Assembly: GCF_000227135.1 (NCBI RefSeq)
Contig: NC_018263.1
Span: 298,177-362,176 of the forward strand
DNA: 64,000 nucleotides
Reading direction: 5' to 3'
DNA from: Leishmania donovani
Taxonomy: Eukaryota > Euglenozoa > Kinetoplastea > Trypanosomatida > Trypanosomatidae
Positions within the stretch are counted from its first letter, which is position 1. Each line of letters opens with the position of its first letter. Under the pieces are notes generated by a model. That model was not told the DNA's origin, did not search any database, and worked only from the letters and a program-made list of their open reading frames with translations. Below, one piece after another: positions 40,338 to 51,996 of this stretch. The translations under genes were made by a program, and so were the position numbers.

Positions 40338-42713
40338 ATGATGGCGGACGGCTACCACAACAAGCCCGCTGCCCCCAAGGTGGGCCAGCGCTTTGGCCCC
40401 TATCAGGTCGGCGACACCATCGGCCGTGGCACCTTCGCCAAAGTAAAGATTGGCTACCACGAAACGACCAAGGTCCGCGTAGCGCTCAAGATTATATCAC
40501 GCAAGCTGATGGAAAGCGACGCGCGTTCGGCGCTGAAGATCAAGCGCGAGATCAAGATCATGCGGGTGCTGCGCCACCCGCACATCACTCGGCTCTACGA
40601 CGTTGTCAAGACGAAGCACGACATTGTGCTGGTCATGGAGTACGTGTCTGGCGGCGAGCTGTTTGACTACGTTACCTGCAAAGGTCGACTAGAGGAGCCG
40701 ACTGCGCGCGCCCTATTTCAGCAGCTTACCGCCGCTGTCGCCTACTGCCATCGCTACCGGGTCACACATCGCGACATCAAGCCAGAGAACATCATGATGG
40801 AGCACGGGTGCCACAGCGTGAAGTTGAGCGACTTCGGGCTGTCCTCCATCACTCATGACGGTCGCTTCTTCGAGACGAGCTGCGGCACACCCAACTACGC
40901 GTCCCCGGAAGTGGTAAGCGGGCGGCTCTACGGCGGCCCGGAGGCGGATGTGTGGAGCTGTGGCGTCGTGCTCTATGCCATGCTCTGCGGCACTCTGCCA
41001 TTCGACGACAGCAACATTGCTCTCCTTTTCAAGAAGATCCAGACTGCGGACTACGCCATCCCTAGCCACGTCTCCGCGCAGGCACGAGACCTGCTGCACC
41101 GCGTGCTGGTCGTGAACCCGCTGGAGCGCGCCACCATGGAGCAGGTGATGCAGCACCCGTGGTTGCGGCCTGACTTTCCCCGTTATCTGCTCTCGTTGCA
41201 CTTCGCCGCTATCGTGGAGACGACGCGCTTCGCGAGCACCTACTATCTCACGGAGGACATGTTGGATGAGGAGGTGGTGCGCGTCGTCGCCTCCCGCTTC
41301 CGTGTCTCTCCGCAGGAGGTGGCGTCGATCATTATGTCGGAGGAGGAGCGCATCCCGTCGATGCGGGCCGTCATTAGCGATGAGGACAACCCGAACTCCA
41401 TGGCGCGTCGCTACCCCGCCGCGAACTACTTTGAAATGTACTCAAACGTGTTAGACTCGAAACTGTGGCCCACGCCGGTGGAGATCGCCGCGGCCGAGGT
41501 GGCCCTTCGCGACGAGGCTCATGACATCTACGTTTCCTATGTCATTCTGACGCAGAAGAAGCAGAACAAGCTGGCTCCGCAAGAGCATGCCGCAAACCCA
41601 TCGTTTGGAGAGAGTGCCAACTCCCTCCTTCAGTCGCAGGCCCAGCAGGGCTATGGCTCCCTCAACGCAAACTCGCTGCAGCAGCTCACCGGCAACAGCA
41701 GCTTCACCGGCCTCAGCTTCAAGGAGACGAGCTCGAGATCGCACACGGACGCCAGCTCGTCGCCCGCATCGAAGAAATCGAACCATCATAACGGTAAGGC
41801 GCTTCAGAATCTATCGTCGCCGTTGCAGCACATCATGAACTCGACCGTGCCGGCGGCCCCTCCTGGGGACCCGTGGCAGTCGGGCTACAACGTCGTCGCG
41901 GCGCCGTTTCTCCCACTCCACGCGAAAGGTGCCACCGGCACCGTACTGGGACAGCTCCTACGCGTGCAGGAGCTCCCGGTGCAGCTGCTTATGTCTCGAA
42001 GAATCACGGTGAAACCTGTCAAGAAAGAAGCATCAAGCACGATGTTTTTGTCGCCCGGGCTTCCGAAATCAACACCTGGTTTTGACTGCATCAGCGACAC
42101 CGGCGCTGCGCCAACCTCGATGCCAACGGCTCCGCAAGGCAATCTGCTGCAGCCGCAGCGATCCCCCACGACGAGGACGAGATCGGCGGCACCAACTCTG
42201 CTACATCCGCACTCGAAGGTTGAGGTGGGTCTTAGCGACCCCCACTCGCCGATCCCGACCGGCAGGCCAATGAGGAGCATCGGCGCCGACGCGCGGCACA
42301 ACTTGGCCACCGCGGGCGGCGAGACAGCGCTGGACACGTTGTATCATGCAGAGACAGTAACACGCTTCGGCAACGACTTTATTCGCAATGGCGTAGCGTT
42401 TGTGAACTCCACCAGTCACGAGACACTGCAGGAGGTGTACGAGGCCATGAAGGAGGAGGGGCTGCTCTGGAAGGTCATCTACGACTACTACTTCTCCGTC
42501 GTGCGCTACCCAAACATCAAGCTGCAGGTGAAGGTGTACAAGACCAAGTCGGATGAGCAATTGGTGGACGTCAAGGTGTCCGCGCAAAGCGGGATGGCCG
42601 CGTATGACGTGGCGCTGTCGTTGTTAGAGCGGCTGCGCACCCGTGCCGTTAACAAGCGCAATACGCAGATTCGTGAAAGCCATGCAAGCGCCCTCACGCC
42701 GGATACCACTTGA
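40338..42713 (+). CDS. AMPK/SNF1-type catalytic alpha subunit
   Basis: A 791-residue CAMKL-family kinase. The frame is open upstream but without ATG. The kinase domain is about residues 19-275: Gly loop IGRGTFAKV, K51, HRDIKPEN near 144-150, DFG at D165. The activation loop ETSCGTPNYASPE puts T180 at the place of AMPK Thr172, the LKB1-site threonine. After the kinase a UBA-like autoinhibitory region follows (about 305-400), including RFRVSPQEV and ending in an HDIYVSYVIL helix. Then come about 250 residues of Ser/Pro-rich linker, and a C-terminal domain (about 670-780) resembling the AMPK alpha/KA1 module that contacts beta and gamma subunits. By family it senses low cellular energy in complex with beta and gamma. 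Kinetoplastids have two alpha paralogues, and I cannot decide between them. The long linker makes it bigger than human AMPK alpha (about 550 residues). Confidence 0.88.
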   Translation: MMADGYHNKPAAPKVGQRFGPYQVGDTIGRGTFAKVKIGYHETTKVRVALKIISRKLMESDARSALKIKREIKIMRVLRHPHITRLYDVVKTKHDIVLVMEYVSGGELFDYVTCKGRLEEPTARALFQQLTAAVAYCHRYRVTHRDIKPENIMMEHGCHSVKLSDFGLSSITHDGRFFETSCGTPNYASPEVVSGRLYGGPEADVWSCGVVLYAMLCGTLPFDDSNIALLFKKIQTADYAIPSHVSAQARDLLHRVLVVNPLERATMEQVMQHPWLRPDFPRYLLSLHFAAIVETTRFASTYYLTEDMLDEEVVRVVASRFRVSPQEVASIIMSEEERIPSMRAVISDEDNPNSMARRYPAANYFEMYSNVLDSKLWPTPVEIAAAEVALRDEAHDIYVSYVILTQKKQNKLAPQEHAANPSFGESANSLLQSQAQQGYGSLNANSLQQLTGNSSFTGLSFKETSSRSHTDASSSPASKKSNHHNGKALQNLSSPLQHIMNSTVPAAPPGDPWQSGYNVVAAPFLPLHAKGATGTVLGQLLRVQELPVQLLMSRRITVKPVKKEASSTMFLSPGLPKSTPGFDCISDTGAAPTSMPTAPQGNLLQPQRSPTTRTRSAAPTLLHPHSKVEVGLSDPHSPIPTGRPMRSIGADARHNLATAGGETALDTLYHAETVTRFGNDFIRNGVAFVNSTSHETLQEVYEAMKEEGLLWKVIYDYYFSVVRYPNIKLQVKVYKTKSDEQLVDVKVSAQSGMAAYDVALSLLERLRTRAVNKRNTQIRESHASALTPDTT

Positions 42714-44789
42714 GCGCCTCCGCTTATTCCCTTTCTCTCCGCATGAGCAGCAGAGCAGTGTAGACCCGCTCTAGTGTCAAAATAAAAACAAAACGGGAAA
42801 GAAAACGAGGAGGTCCACCTGATTGCCCTTACGCGAAGGCCGGCCATCTGTTGCGCGGGTATCGTCTTGTGCTCCGATACAACAGTTGTCAAAACACCTC
42901 TGTCGGCGACTTGTCACCGCCTCATGCACGTCTTTCCTTCCCTTTTTTTCTCTCGTTGCCCAAGCGATGTAGGGAGCGGAAGAAGGTAGAGAGAGGGAGC
43001 AGCTGATTCTGGCACCTTGTTCTTCCCTCGACTACAGCTTGCCATTGTGTGTGCGCGTGTGTGTATCCCCTGAGCCCGTGGCCGGGGGGGGGACTCTACC
43101 TCCCCCTTTCTGTTATGCTTGCTGGGACGGTGTAATCATCCCTTTCGCGCCATGTGACGGGCCGGGTTGAGTTAAACTCATGCTCTATGGTAGAAATGGG
43201 AGCACCTCGAGAACGACAAAAAAAAAAAACAAAACAAACACAAAATGGATCCAACCCCTCCGCCACCCCCTCTATCTGGGTTTTCCTGCATAGAGTGCTC
43301 GCCTATGTGTTTATTGCGTGCACTTTCCTTCCAGTTGCTCTCCGTGGATCCGTTGATCTCCTCTGCAACCCCGTTCTTTCATCCTCTTCGTGCTGTTGTT
43401 GTACATTGGTGAGACATCTTGTGTGTGTGTGTATGCGGCTCTTTTTTTTTTTCGAATTTCAGTGGTACCGGTTCTTTTTTTTTCGCGGAAGTGAATATGT
43501 GCGTTCCTAGTGCGAGCAATACCGCCGTTTCGATGCAGAGCGCGCGGAGAGCGAGCGAGCCACCACACGCACCTGCTCGGCGTAGCGAGTACTGTGGTTG
43601 AAAGGGTGAGACAGGCTACACTGAGTGTCCTGAGAACTAACGTGAGCTCTCAAAAAAGAAATGAAGCCAACTGGTTAATGGGAATCAAACAAAAACCCCT
43701 CCCCTCCCCCCACAAAAAAAAATCGTGGCACAGTGTGGGCAATATGCAGCATTGTTAGTACTGGTAGCTGTGTGCGTGTGTGCAAGTATTGGAGGGCGGT
43801 GGAGGGCACATCTGCTGCACCACACATCACCAGCAGCTCTACATCACGTACCCATGAAGCGTTGCTGATTGAAGTGCGGTGTGGCGCCACAATCTCGATG
43901 CCATCTTACCCGATTCAGGGCATGGATAGATGGCACTGCCACACCCGTGTCATCTAAATGTTGTTTGCTGCTGTTCTGTTTACGTCCTCTCCGCTTTTGC
44001 TGCATCTGTCTCTGTATCTCTTGCCTCCCGCTCTTTGTTTTACGTGGTCGCCCACGGTGGCGCGCACAGGGGTGCAAGCTGCCGCAAACCCTTTGCCGAC
44101 GTGCGAGGTCGAGGAAAGGAGGGCGCTAGAAAACAGGACGAAGAGAGGGGCGTCGATCGCGCGCGCACTGAACATACCAGGTCGCTCACCGCGCTTACTC
44201 GGTTCATCCACACCGCTTCCTCTGTTGCGCTCCGGTCTTTTTCTCGGCGCCCCTGCTCTCTTTCCACCGACTGCGTCTCGCAAAGAGAGAAGCGATCCTA
44301 TTTTGTTGCGCAGGCCCTTGACCCTATTACCTGCAGTGCTGGAAGGGGTTCTCGTTCTCGCTCCCCGCCAAAAAGTAGTCGCGAGCGCACTCGCCTACAT
44401 GCACACACACACGTGGACATGTTCGCCACGTCATCAATTACGCCTCCTGTCACTCACACATGCAAGAGACAGGCGTTGACATCCACACTAACCCCCCTTC
44501 TTCCTCCCCATTCGCACACACACACACACACAAACATGCACAGGGAGCGTATGCAAGACTCCTTTTCCCTCTCTCGCTTCTTTGTGTGCGCACCGATCTT
44601 GCTGGTGACGTTGTATTCGCGTTTTTTTTTTCGTGTGCCTTCTTCCTTCCCGACACTTGAGCACTTTTCCCGTACCTTCGAGGTGCCCGAGGCTTCGCAG
44701 CCAGGTGCAGCTCACCGACTGCTTAGCGGGTCGCGATTCACAGACAGCGGGCATGCTTAACGGCAGCAACGGCGCAGTATCGTTCTTTT

Positions 44790-45859
44790 ATGGAGCACGT
44801 GTCGCCGGCGAGAATGGCAAAGAGCAGCGGTCAAACAGCGATCATGTCGTCGCCATCACCCCCCCCCCTCCACGGCCGCCGGGGCTCGGAACGGCCGAAG
44901 CAAGGGTTGCTTTCAGTGGCGGTTGCTGGCATATGGGTGAGCCTGGTTAGCGCCACCAGCCATTGTGGCTCGGATGCCCAGCTATCTATACAACGCTGAG
45001 TACCTCCCCGACATCCTGGAGTTTTCGCCTCATCCACGCACTCAGGAAGGCACCCTTCGAGAGCCGTCAGGGCATCCATCTTGTGTACACGATGGAGAGC
45101 GCTCCCGGCCGGTTCGCCCATCTTCAATGGCCCTGCAGAGCAACCTGCTTGCATTCCGTACTCCTTCCACCGCGCCGGCATTCGGCTGTTGCCGCTGCGC
45201 CACTGCTACGAGAATATTCGAAACCTCCTGTTGCCGTAACTGCTTATCGTCGTTTCGCAGGGGCATCAGCCATTTGGCGTGGCGCTGTACACCGTTTCCC
45301 TTTTACGCCGACGCGAGAATATGGCGACAGCGGGCGACGCGATGAATTAAGCAGGTGAAGACAACGTGCTGCTGACGACAGAGCCCTGGCGCATGCCGAA
45401 CCTTACTGTGTCATCCATGGCTGGCGAGCGCACCGCCGGGGTGACGGAGCGCGAGCGTGCGGCGGGGCATGCCGCTGCTCCACTTCCGCCTTCTCTCTCG
45501 CAGGGGCTGGGGTGGGTGGGTGGGCACTAGGTGAAACGAGAGGTGTTGCATCGGTGCTGGCCTGGTGCTGGAGGGCCGCTCACAGCTGTATTCGGTGACA
45601 GAGGTGACGTGTGCGAGGCTCGCGAGGTACGAAGTGGCGCCCACTCTGGGATGGCCGATCTCGTTGAGATTAGAGTGCCGGCTGTGCAAGGCCATGCCAT
45701 GGCCGCTGCAGCGCGTCCTCAACCGGCTCATCGCGTTTCAGGTTGCATCTGTGTCGGAGGCGTGTGCCGCGGCAGCGGCGGCGGAGGCCGTGAACGCGTC
45801 GCTGCGCTTCTACGGCCCGGCCGACGCCAACCTGGCCCTGAGCAGAGGGAGGTGAGAGG
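44790..45859 (+). pseudogene. Decayed gene, possibly for a type II membrane protein
   Basis: GC-rich coding-like DNA in otherwise CT-rich spacer, but broken into at least four frame segments. From 44,814 a frame begins MAKSSG, has a Pro-rich basic stretch, then a hydrophobic membrane-anchor-like segment, and stops near 44,999. A second frame from 44,974 (MPSYLYNAEYLPDILEF) takes over for about 17 codons. A third continues to about 45,100. A fourth, the original frame, carries SPIFNGPAEQ and LLPLRHCYENIRN, with stops at 45,237 and 45,348. A fifth frame from 45,565 to 45,855 is again coding-like. A short basic N-terminus, one anchor and a lumenal part would suit a secretory-pathway enzyme such as a glycosyltransferase, but I recognise no family. 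Sequencing indels could add to the damage, though several in-frame stops argue for true decay. Confidence 0.5.
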
Positions 45860-48800
45860 TGTGTCAGGAGATGCATGGCTGGCTGGTGGTTTAGCGGGGC
45901 TTGCTCGTCCGGCTGACACAGGAGTGCGATGAAGTGGGTTAGTTCGGTGAGGGAAACTGAGGCGGATGCCAGAAAGTGAGAGAGAGTTTGCGCGATGCTT
46001 GATGATGCACGTCCGCGTCAGCCACTCCTTGACTCGCCCGGTGAATTTTTGAGCGTTGGATTGATTGCCTTTGTTTTCACCGGTGCTGTGCACAAGGCTA
46101 GATGCCGATACCGCCCTGCCTCACCGAAACCACTCACAACGCATACACTCACACAGCAACCAAAAGAGAGGAAAGCGTTGAATGCAGATGACGCGCATCT
46201 GACAAAACCAAAACTCAGGAGTACTCCATGAACGTCAACGCACCACCGTTTGAGCCCCTCCCCGTATCTCCTGTGTTTTCACTGGGAACATCATCCGATC
46301 ACGAAGGACGGAAGAATGGCATGTCTCCGAATCCCGTACACATGATCCTGCGCTGCGACCTCTTGTGGGTTGTGCGCCGCCCCGCTGCCTTGTGTGGGTG
46401 CCGGTCGCCGCGTTCCTCATGCTTTGACGCCGGCGGCACCCCTTCCTCGTGACCTTCACTTTCATCTTCTCCCCTCTACATTGTCAGCTGCGTCTTTCGG
46501 CCGCTGAGGTTTCTGTCGCGTTCTGCCTCCGCGCCTTCTGATGCTGTGCCATATTCAACACTCCCCCCCCCTTTCGCACACATACACGCATACACAGCTA
46601 CTCGGTCTTGGTGCGCTTGACGGCGGTACTACACGCTTGTGCTACTTCACTGTCAGGACTGCCCAACTCGGCTGCAGGAGGGTGTTTCTTTCTCCTCCTT
46701 TCTGCTCCCTTTTCGCTTTTCATATTTTTTCGCCCCTCTCCATCTCCTGCCGCTCAACCTGCCCTCGATTCCGGAGAGGCGTGCGCCACGTACTGGTTTT
46801 ACACCTTTTCGACGCTGCCCCTCTCTTCTCCTCCTCTGGCCGCTGCCTTCCCTTGACAGAGCGTGGCGGCGTGAGAGCACGGCTCATCGAAAGCTACTCG
46901 TTGAACGCGAGTGCTGGGCAGTAACGAGAGCGGGCTGTGACGCGGACGAGCAGTCACACACATAGGCAGAGACGGACAGCGGGAGGAAAGGCTTCTCCTT
47001 GTCGGACATCTATTGTGTTATCAGGTATTCTGAGCCGCATTCCTCTCCCACTCTCTGTGACGACGCTTTCTGCTTCACCGTGCACGTTTCTTTCTTCTAT
47101 CTTTTTCCGGCATCTCCTCCTGCCATTCTCTGCTGTTTTCCGCATTCTGTAGCTTCGTCACCTCTCTCGCTCCCCTCTGACACCCCACCTATCAAAGACG
47201 CGTTTCCCACACAAGTTTGTTTTCTTCTGTTTTAGTATTCTGTATAGTCTTGTGTGCGTGTGTGTGTGTGTGAGCGGCAGCTCTCGTTTGGCGCCAAGTG
47301 AGTCTATACCCCATTTCCGCTTTTTTTGGCTAGTGCTCACTAGCGTCGACCCGTTGCTTCGACTCCAACAACCTCTTGCCCCTCGTCTCCGGCCGCTCAT
47401 CTGCGACCGGCTTCGTCTTCTCGCGGTGCGCAGCTGTAGACAGGGTGAGAACTTAGCGTGAATTCTCTCGTTCTCTCGGCTGTGCGCGCGCGCGTTTGCC
47501 CCTGTGCGCTGGATGGCTGTTCTTCACAACATTCTTTGCTTGCGATTTCCCCGAGTCCTGGCTAGAGTGACAGTGCCACGCCGCCCTCCCTCTCTTTCTG
47601 TGTGCGTGTAAGTGGGCGGGTGGGTTTTTTTTTTTCGTGTGCTCTGTAAGGAAATAAATCACCGATACGCAAGTGTAGGTGGTCCCTTTTTCCTTGCTTC
47701 CGTGTTGGGTTCTTTTTATTGTGCGCTCTCTTGTTGGTCGCCTTCTTGAATTGCTTGCTCCTACTGCAGACACCCTCCCTCGTCTCTCTCCTGACCACCA
47801 CGCCGAACGCCATTCCTTGCGCCGCCTTTCTTCCTCAAGTGACATTGTGGAGATCATCCTTTTTTTGGTCGTTTTAGATACGCATTTTTCGTTCTCCCAC
47901 AGGAGATTTTCTCGGCCGTCTCTCCCTCTCTCTGTTGTCTTTCTCCGCATCGTTTTGTCTGCTTTTTTTTTCCATCCCCGCCGGCGCGTGTGAACTCTTT
48001 TTTTGTGTGTGTAGTTTGGTGTTTTGTCCCCACCCCCGTCCTCCTCCCTTCTTTTTTACCTTTTTTTCCTGGTCCTAACCTCATTTTGTGTGTGTGTGTG
48101 TGTGCGTGTCTTCGTTCTTTTGCCCTTTTTTGCTTTTTCTGCATTTGGTTTCTGTTAAAGCGTAACTATATCTCGTACGTTGATCGGTTGTTGGTGTGGA
48201 TACGTATAGCATTTGCTTGTGCTTGCCTTCTTTTTTGTTGTTCTTTTCGTGACCAAGGACGCTTCCTTCACTTTCTCCTTCGCTCTTTCCCACTCCTCAT
48301 CGCAAAAAAAAAGGAGGCCAACATATTTAAGGAGCCGGCAACGTTAAGGACAGTACACACACGTGCTGTTTGACATTCCCTTCCTAGAGCTCAGTAAGCT
48401 TCTTTGTGTCAGCTGCTGTCTTGTCGAATACCTCCGTGTCGTGGTTTTCCAGCTCTTGTTTTTCACTTCTCTTGTGCGAGTGTTCATTCTGTTCTCTGTT
48501 TGCATGCTTGCCCTGTGGACTTGACGACCGTCTCACGCCCTGTGCTTGCTCTGCTTTTTTTTTAACTCTTCTTTGCTTTCGTCTGCTCTGGTGTCGCCTT
48601 TCTGTTCTCTCTCTCCCGATCTCTTTTTTCCGTTTTTTTTTTTCATGGCTCCACCCCTCTCACCTCATCTCACCGTTGTGTCGTCTCTGTCTTTTCCTTT
48701 TTACGCGTGTGTGTGTTCGGGTCGGCTCTCGAAATCTGTGTCTTCTCTTTGTGTCTTTTCGTTTTTCTCGTTGTTGTTCCTTACATATTTTTACTTTCTG

Positions 48801-49462
48801 GTGGCCTTTCTCTTCGTATTACCTACTCCCCATTTCTCCTCATCACACTAGAGGCTTCTTTTTCTTTTTTCTTCGTTGCGTTATATTTCTCTCTCCCTCT
48901 CTCTCAGCTCCGATCCAGCTTTGGGGAGCACCACAAATACGGAAGCGAAGCCCGGTTTCACTTTTCTGTCGCACATTGTGGTTTGTGCCTGTTGTTACAG
49001 TGGTTTTTCAGCCTTTCTTTTTCCTCTTCTCGTCGCTCTCTCTCTTTAGGTTGCGTGCATATCTCCGCCACGGTGTGCTTGCCCGTCTTCTATTTCCCCT
49101 CCTTTTTGTGTTTTTGTCTTCGGTGTTATTCTGTCGGAATAGAAGAGTAACACTCGGCTTTCCTTTCTTCATTTTGTTTCCCGTTTGTATCTTTTTTTTT
49201 GCGGGGGGGGCTTCTTCTACATCGGTACTCTAAGGTACCTGCGTGTGTAAGCGTGTGCGTGTGTATGGCCGTGCTTGTGCCTTTTAGCTCACACATCCCA
49301 CAGATTCCGTTGTCAACACGAAAGTGAGCAAAACGAAATAAGACCACCACAGCAGCGGATTTTTCGATTTTTTTTCCAGAACAAAGAAGACTACTTCAAC
49401 TCGCCTCTTCACACCTACCCCACCCCCTCCCTCTGCACATCAAGATAACTTTTGAGATAAAG

Positions 49463-49477
49463 ATATATATATATATA
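49463..49477. repeat. AT dinucleotide microsatellite
   Basis: About seven AT units, the only such AT tract I noticed in the window. No function is assigned. Confidence 0.75.
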
Positions 49478-51965
49478 GTCAACTATTCGTGCTTCATCGC
49501 TCTTCCCGATCGCAAAAGAAGTGCAGACGGCGATCTTTTTTTTTCTGTGTGTGTGCGTGCGTGCAGCTTACGAAGAGCGCTTCCTGAGGGGGAAAGGAAA
49601 GGCACCCTATATTTTCATTCTGCGCCTTTCCTTAGTTCTTCCCTTGCTCTTGTATTTCACCGCTTCGCCTTTCTCCAGTTTGGAAAAAAAGAAGACCAAC
49701 TATCCTTTTCTGTAGTGCTATTGCTTACTCGAGCTTGGTGATTCCTTCAAAATTCTCTTCACATTATTGTTCTTGCGTCTTGTTGTTTTCGCTCTTTTTT
49801 CTTGCGAGGAAACGGGGAAAAGGGAGTGGCGAGCGGTTTTTCTTTATTTGTGCTCCTTTTGTTTCGCTTTTTGTCTCTCTGAGCGTGTGTAAATCTTTGC
49901 CCCCCCCCCCCGCCCCCGCCCCCTCTTCGTATTTTCATTGCCGTCCCCCAATCCCTGGACTGTAGACGAGGACTTACCACCATCGTTGTCTGTGCGTTAT
50001 GTTCCGCGGTTCGCGCCCTCTTTCGCCCTCTCAGTTTCTCCCTCACGATTTTTTTTACGGTGTGCTCTGTCGAGATTGGTCGACGCTTTTGCTCTACATT
50101 TCGCACTGATTCTCCGTCTTTGGGATTCGTTACAACGGCGTCTCATCAGTTTGTGGTTTTCTCTCTTCGTGTGTGTGTGTCTCTTGCTCTTTGGCTCCGC
50201 CCTCCTGCATCTTGGTGCATTCTTCTGCATCGTTCTGTATCTCAGTATCTTTTCGTTTGTTTTGCTTATCTTGCTACTTTCCTCGTCTTTCAGTGTATTA
50301 ATCTCTGCTTCTCGGTGTCTGCGCCTTCGTCGTAGCTCGCTTTTGGTCAGAAGTAAGCGCGGGGCCATACCTCACGCACGCGGCCTGATAAACGGTTACG
50401 CTCACATTCGAGCGCATTTTTCAAACGAAGAGACAACGCGCTGGGTCACATTCTAAGTGCGAGCAACTGTGTGCTCATCCCTCTCCTCCTTGCTTCCGTG
50501 TTGACTGCCTCTTGTTTCTTAGACCTGAGGTCGCTCAACCTTTTTTTTTTTTTGGTTCCTTTACCTCACCTTCCTCTTCTTCATTCTCTGTTGACCCGCA
50601 CCGCCTTCGCGCGCGTCAGCGTGACGCATATCTGGACGATTCACTGGTATCGGCGCTCGCGACTTCACTTTGTGACGCGTGCTGTCGCCGTTACTTTTCT
50701 GCAACAACAACGGAATATAGTCGCCTCAAGACTCGAAAGAGTGGTAGCTCCTGCGAACAGACTCTCCGTAGGGCTTAGCGCAAGTGCAACAACCCATTTT
50801 CGCCCGTGGTTGAAACACATCAATACCTTCGCAGAAAACGAACCAAACAGAAAGGAAAAAAGGAGAGGCACCAAAAAGCCGAGCGGCACCGTCTTTGCAA
50901 AAAAAGAAAAAAGGGGGAAAACGCACAACCCAACAGCCGAAGCAAAACAAGAACAAAAAGACCAGCGCAGTGGCGGTGCGTGCGTTTGTGTTCGTTCGCG
51001 TTGGTGATTCTCTCTCTCGAAGGATATATCTGTCTCCCTCTATCTGCCTTTTGCTTTTTTTTTTTGCGTACCACTGTCGTGGTTTATTTTTGTCGTTGTC
51101 GTTCTCTCCCTCCGTTGTGCTTTCTTTTCAGTGCGTCGTCTGCGCTCTTTTTATTTTGGCCTGTGTGTGTGTGTGTGTCTTGGCGCAGGCTCCACCGCAT
51201 CCGAGAGAAAAAAGGAGAAAACATTTCTTTTTCCCTCTTTCTTCTTTGCTTTTTGTTTCTTATTTCTTTGTGAGCCTTTCTCTCTCCCTTTTGTTTATCT
51301 TGTGCTTCTTTTTGCTGTTGTTGTCGTATGACGTCCGCGCTGTAACACTTGCCATCCAGAGTCGGTTCTTGGGTTCGTTTTTGTTTATCGTTTCGCTTCC
51401 CACATCGACGCACGCCCCTTTCCATTCCTTGACAACACAGAGCAGGAAAGGGAGGGAAACGGTGTGCTGCTGCTTTGTTTCGCCTTGACTGTGCTCGGGT
51501 GTGCTCGTATGGCTTTCAGCTCATCTTTCACCACGTTTGTAACACCCTCGACTTGGACACGGACGAGACTCGCAAAAAAAAAAAGAATAAAGGACGAGGC
51601 CGCCATTGGCAGACGCAGCTCGAAAAGACACGGAACGGAGCGCAAGGAGGAGACAGTAGATCTATCCTCCAGAGAAGTATGAATTGACCTGCTCTTGTCT
51701 CTGTCTCGTCTTCGTTTCTGCTCGTTTTTTTTTCTTGTTACACTCGGACGCGTTGGTATTAGACACAGCGCGATTTCGTTTCTTTTCTTTCTTCTCTCTT
51801 CCTTTTGCTTTCCTTTTTTTTTGTGTAGTTTTGCCTTGTTGGTGGATCTGGCGCTCTTCTTTTTTATTCTGTTTTTCATTCGCATCGGTTGTGTCTTCGT
51901 TTCATTGTCCTTCCTTCCTTCCGCGCCCGAAACCTCCTCTCTTCTTTTCGTTTTACCGCTTGGAC

Positions 51966-51967
51966 AG
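51966..51967 (+). promoter_or_regulatory. Probable spliced-leader acceptor for the receptor-like kinase
   Basis: A CAG after a long pyrimidine tract (51,905-51,960), 29 nt before the ATG at 51,997. A T run (51,973-51,986) lies between acceptor and start. An AG at 51,995-51,996 touches the ATG itself and is less likely. Confidence 0.5.
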
Positions 51968-51996
51968 TTGCTGTTTTTTTTTTTTTGATCCGAAAG

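Larger units (their letters stand above)
42714..51996. other. Gene-poor 9.3 kb region with one decayed gene
   Basis: The longest stretch without an intact gene. From 43.9 to 44.7 kb it is ordinary CT/CA spacer. From 44.79 to 45.86 kb it holds a frameshifted coding-like segment. From 46.5 to 51.97 kb it is dominated by T/C-rich DNA with GT tracts, an AT repeat at 49,463-49,477, and many homopolymers. ORFs such as 48,406-49,233 and 50,471-51,007 begin with non-ATG codons or are pure pyrimidine translations. Confidence 0.6.

Noticed and set aside
43067..43200. Possible further SIDER remnant (CCCCTGAGCCCG and a GACGGGCCGGGTTGAGT-like motif)
   Set aside because: Only short resemblance to the start of the SIDERs and to a motif near 58,118. 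Too little to call without a genome-wide alignment.
46228..46452. 74-codon ATG ORF in the gene-poor region
   Set aside because: Its composition is somewhat coding-like, but it is short, lacks any motif, and lies beyond the decayed gene without a clear acceptor.
48406..49233. 275-codon ORF with many hydrophobic stretches resembling a multi-pass membrane protein
   Set aside because: It is a translation of continuous T/C-rich spacer (Phe, Leu, Ser, Cys). Neighbouring frames look just as hydrophobic.
50471..51007. 178-codon ORF with hydrophobic N-terminus
   Set aside because: It begins with GTG, contains no internal ATG, and ends in Lys/Arg/Thr-rich translation of A-rich spacer.
51889..51996. 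N-terminal extension of the receptor-like kinase
   Set aside because: It begins with TTG and translates the splice-site pyrimidine tract.
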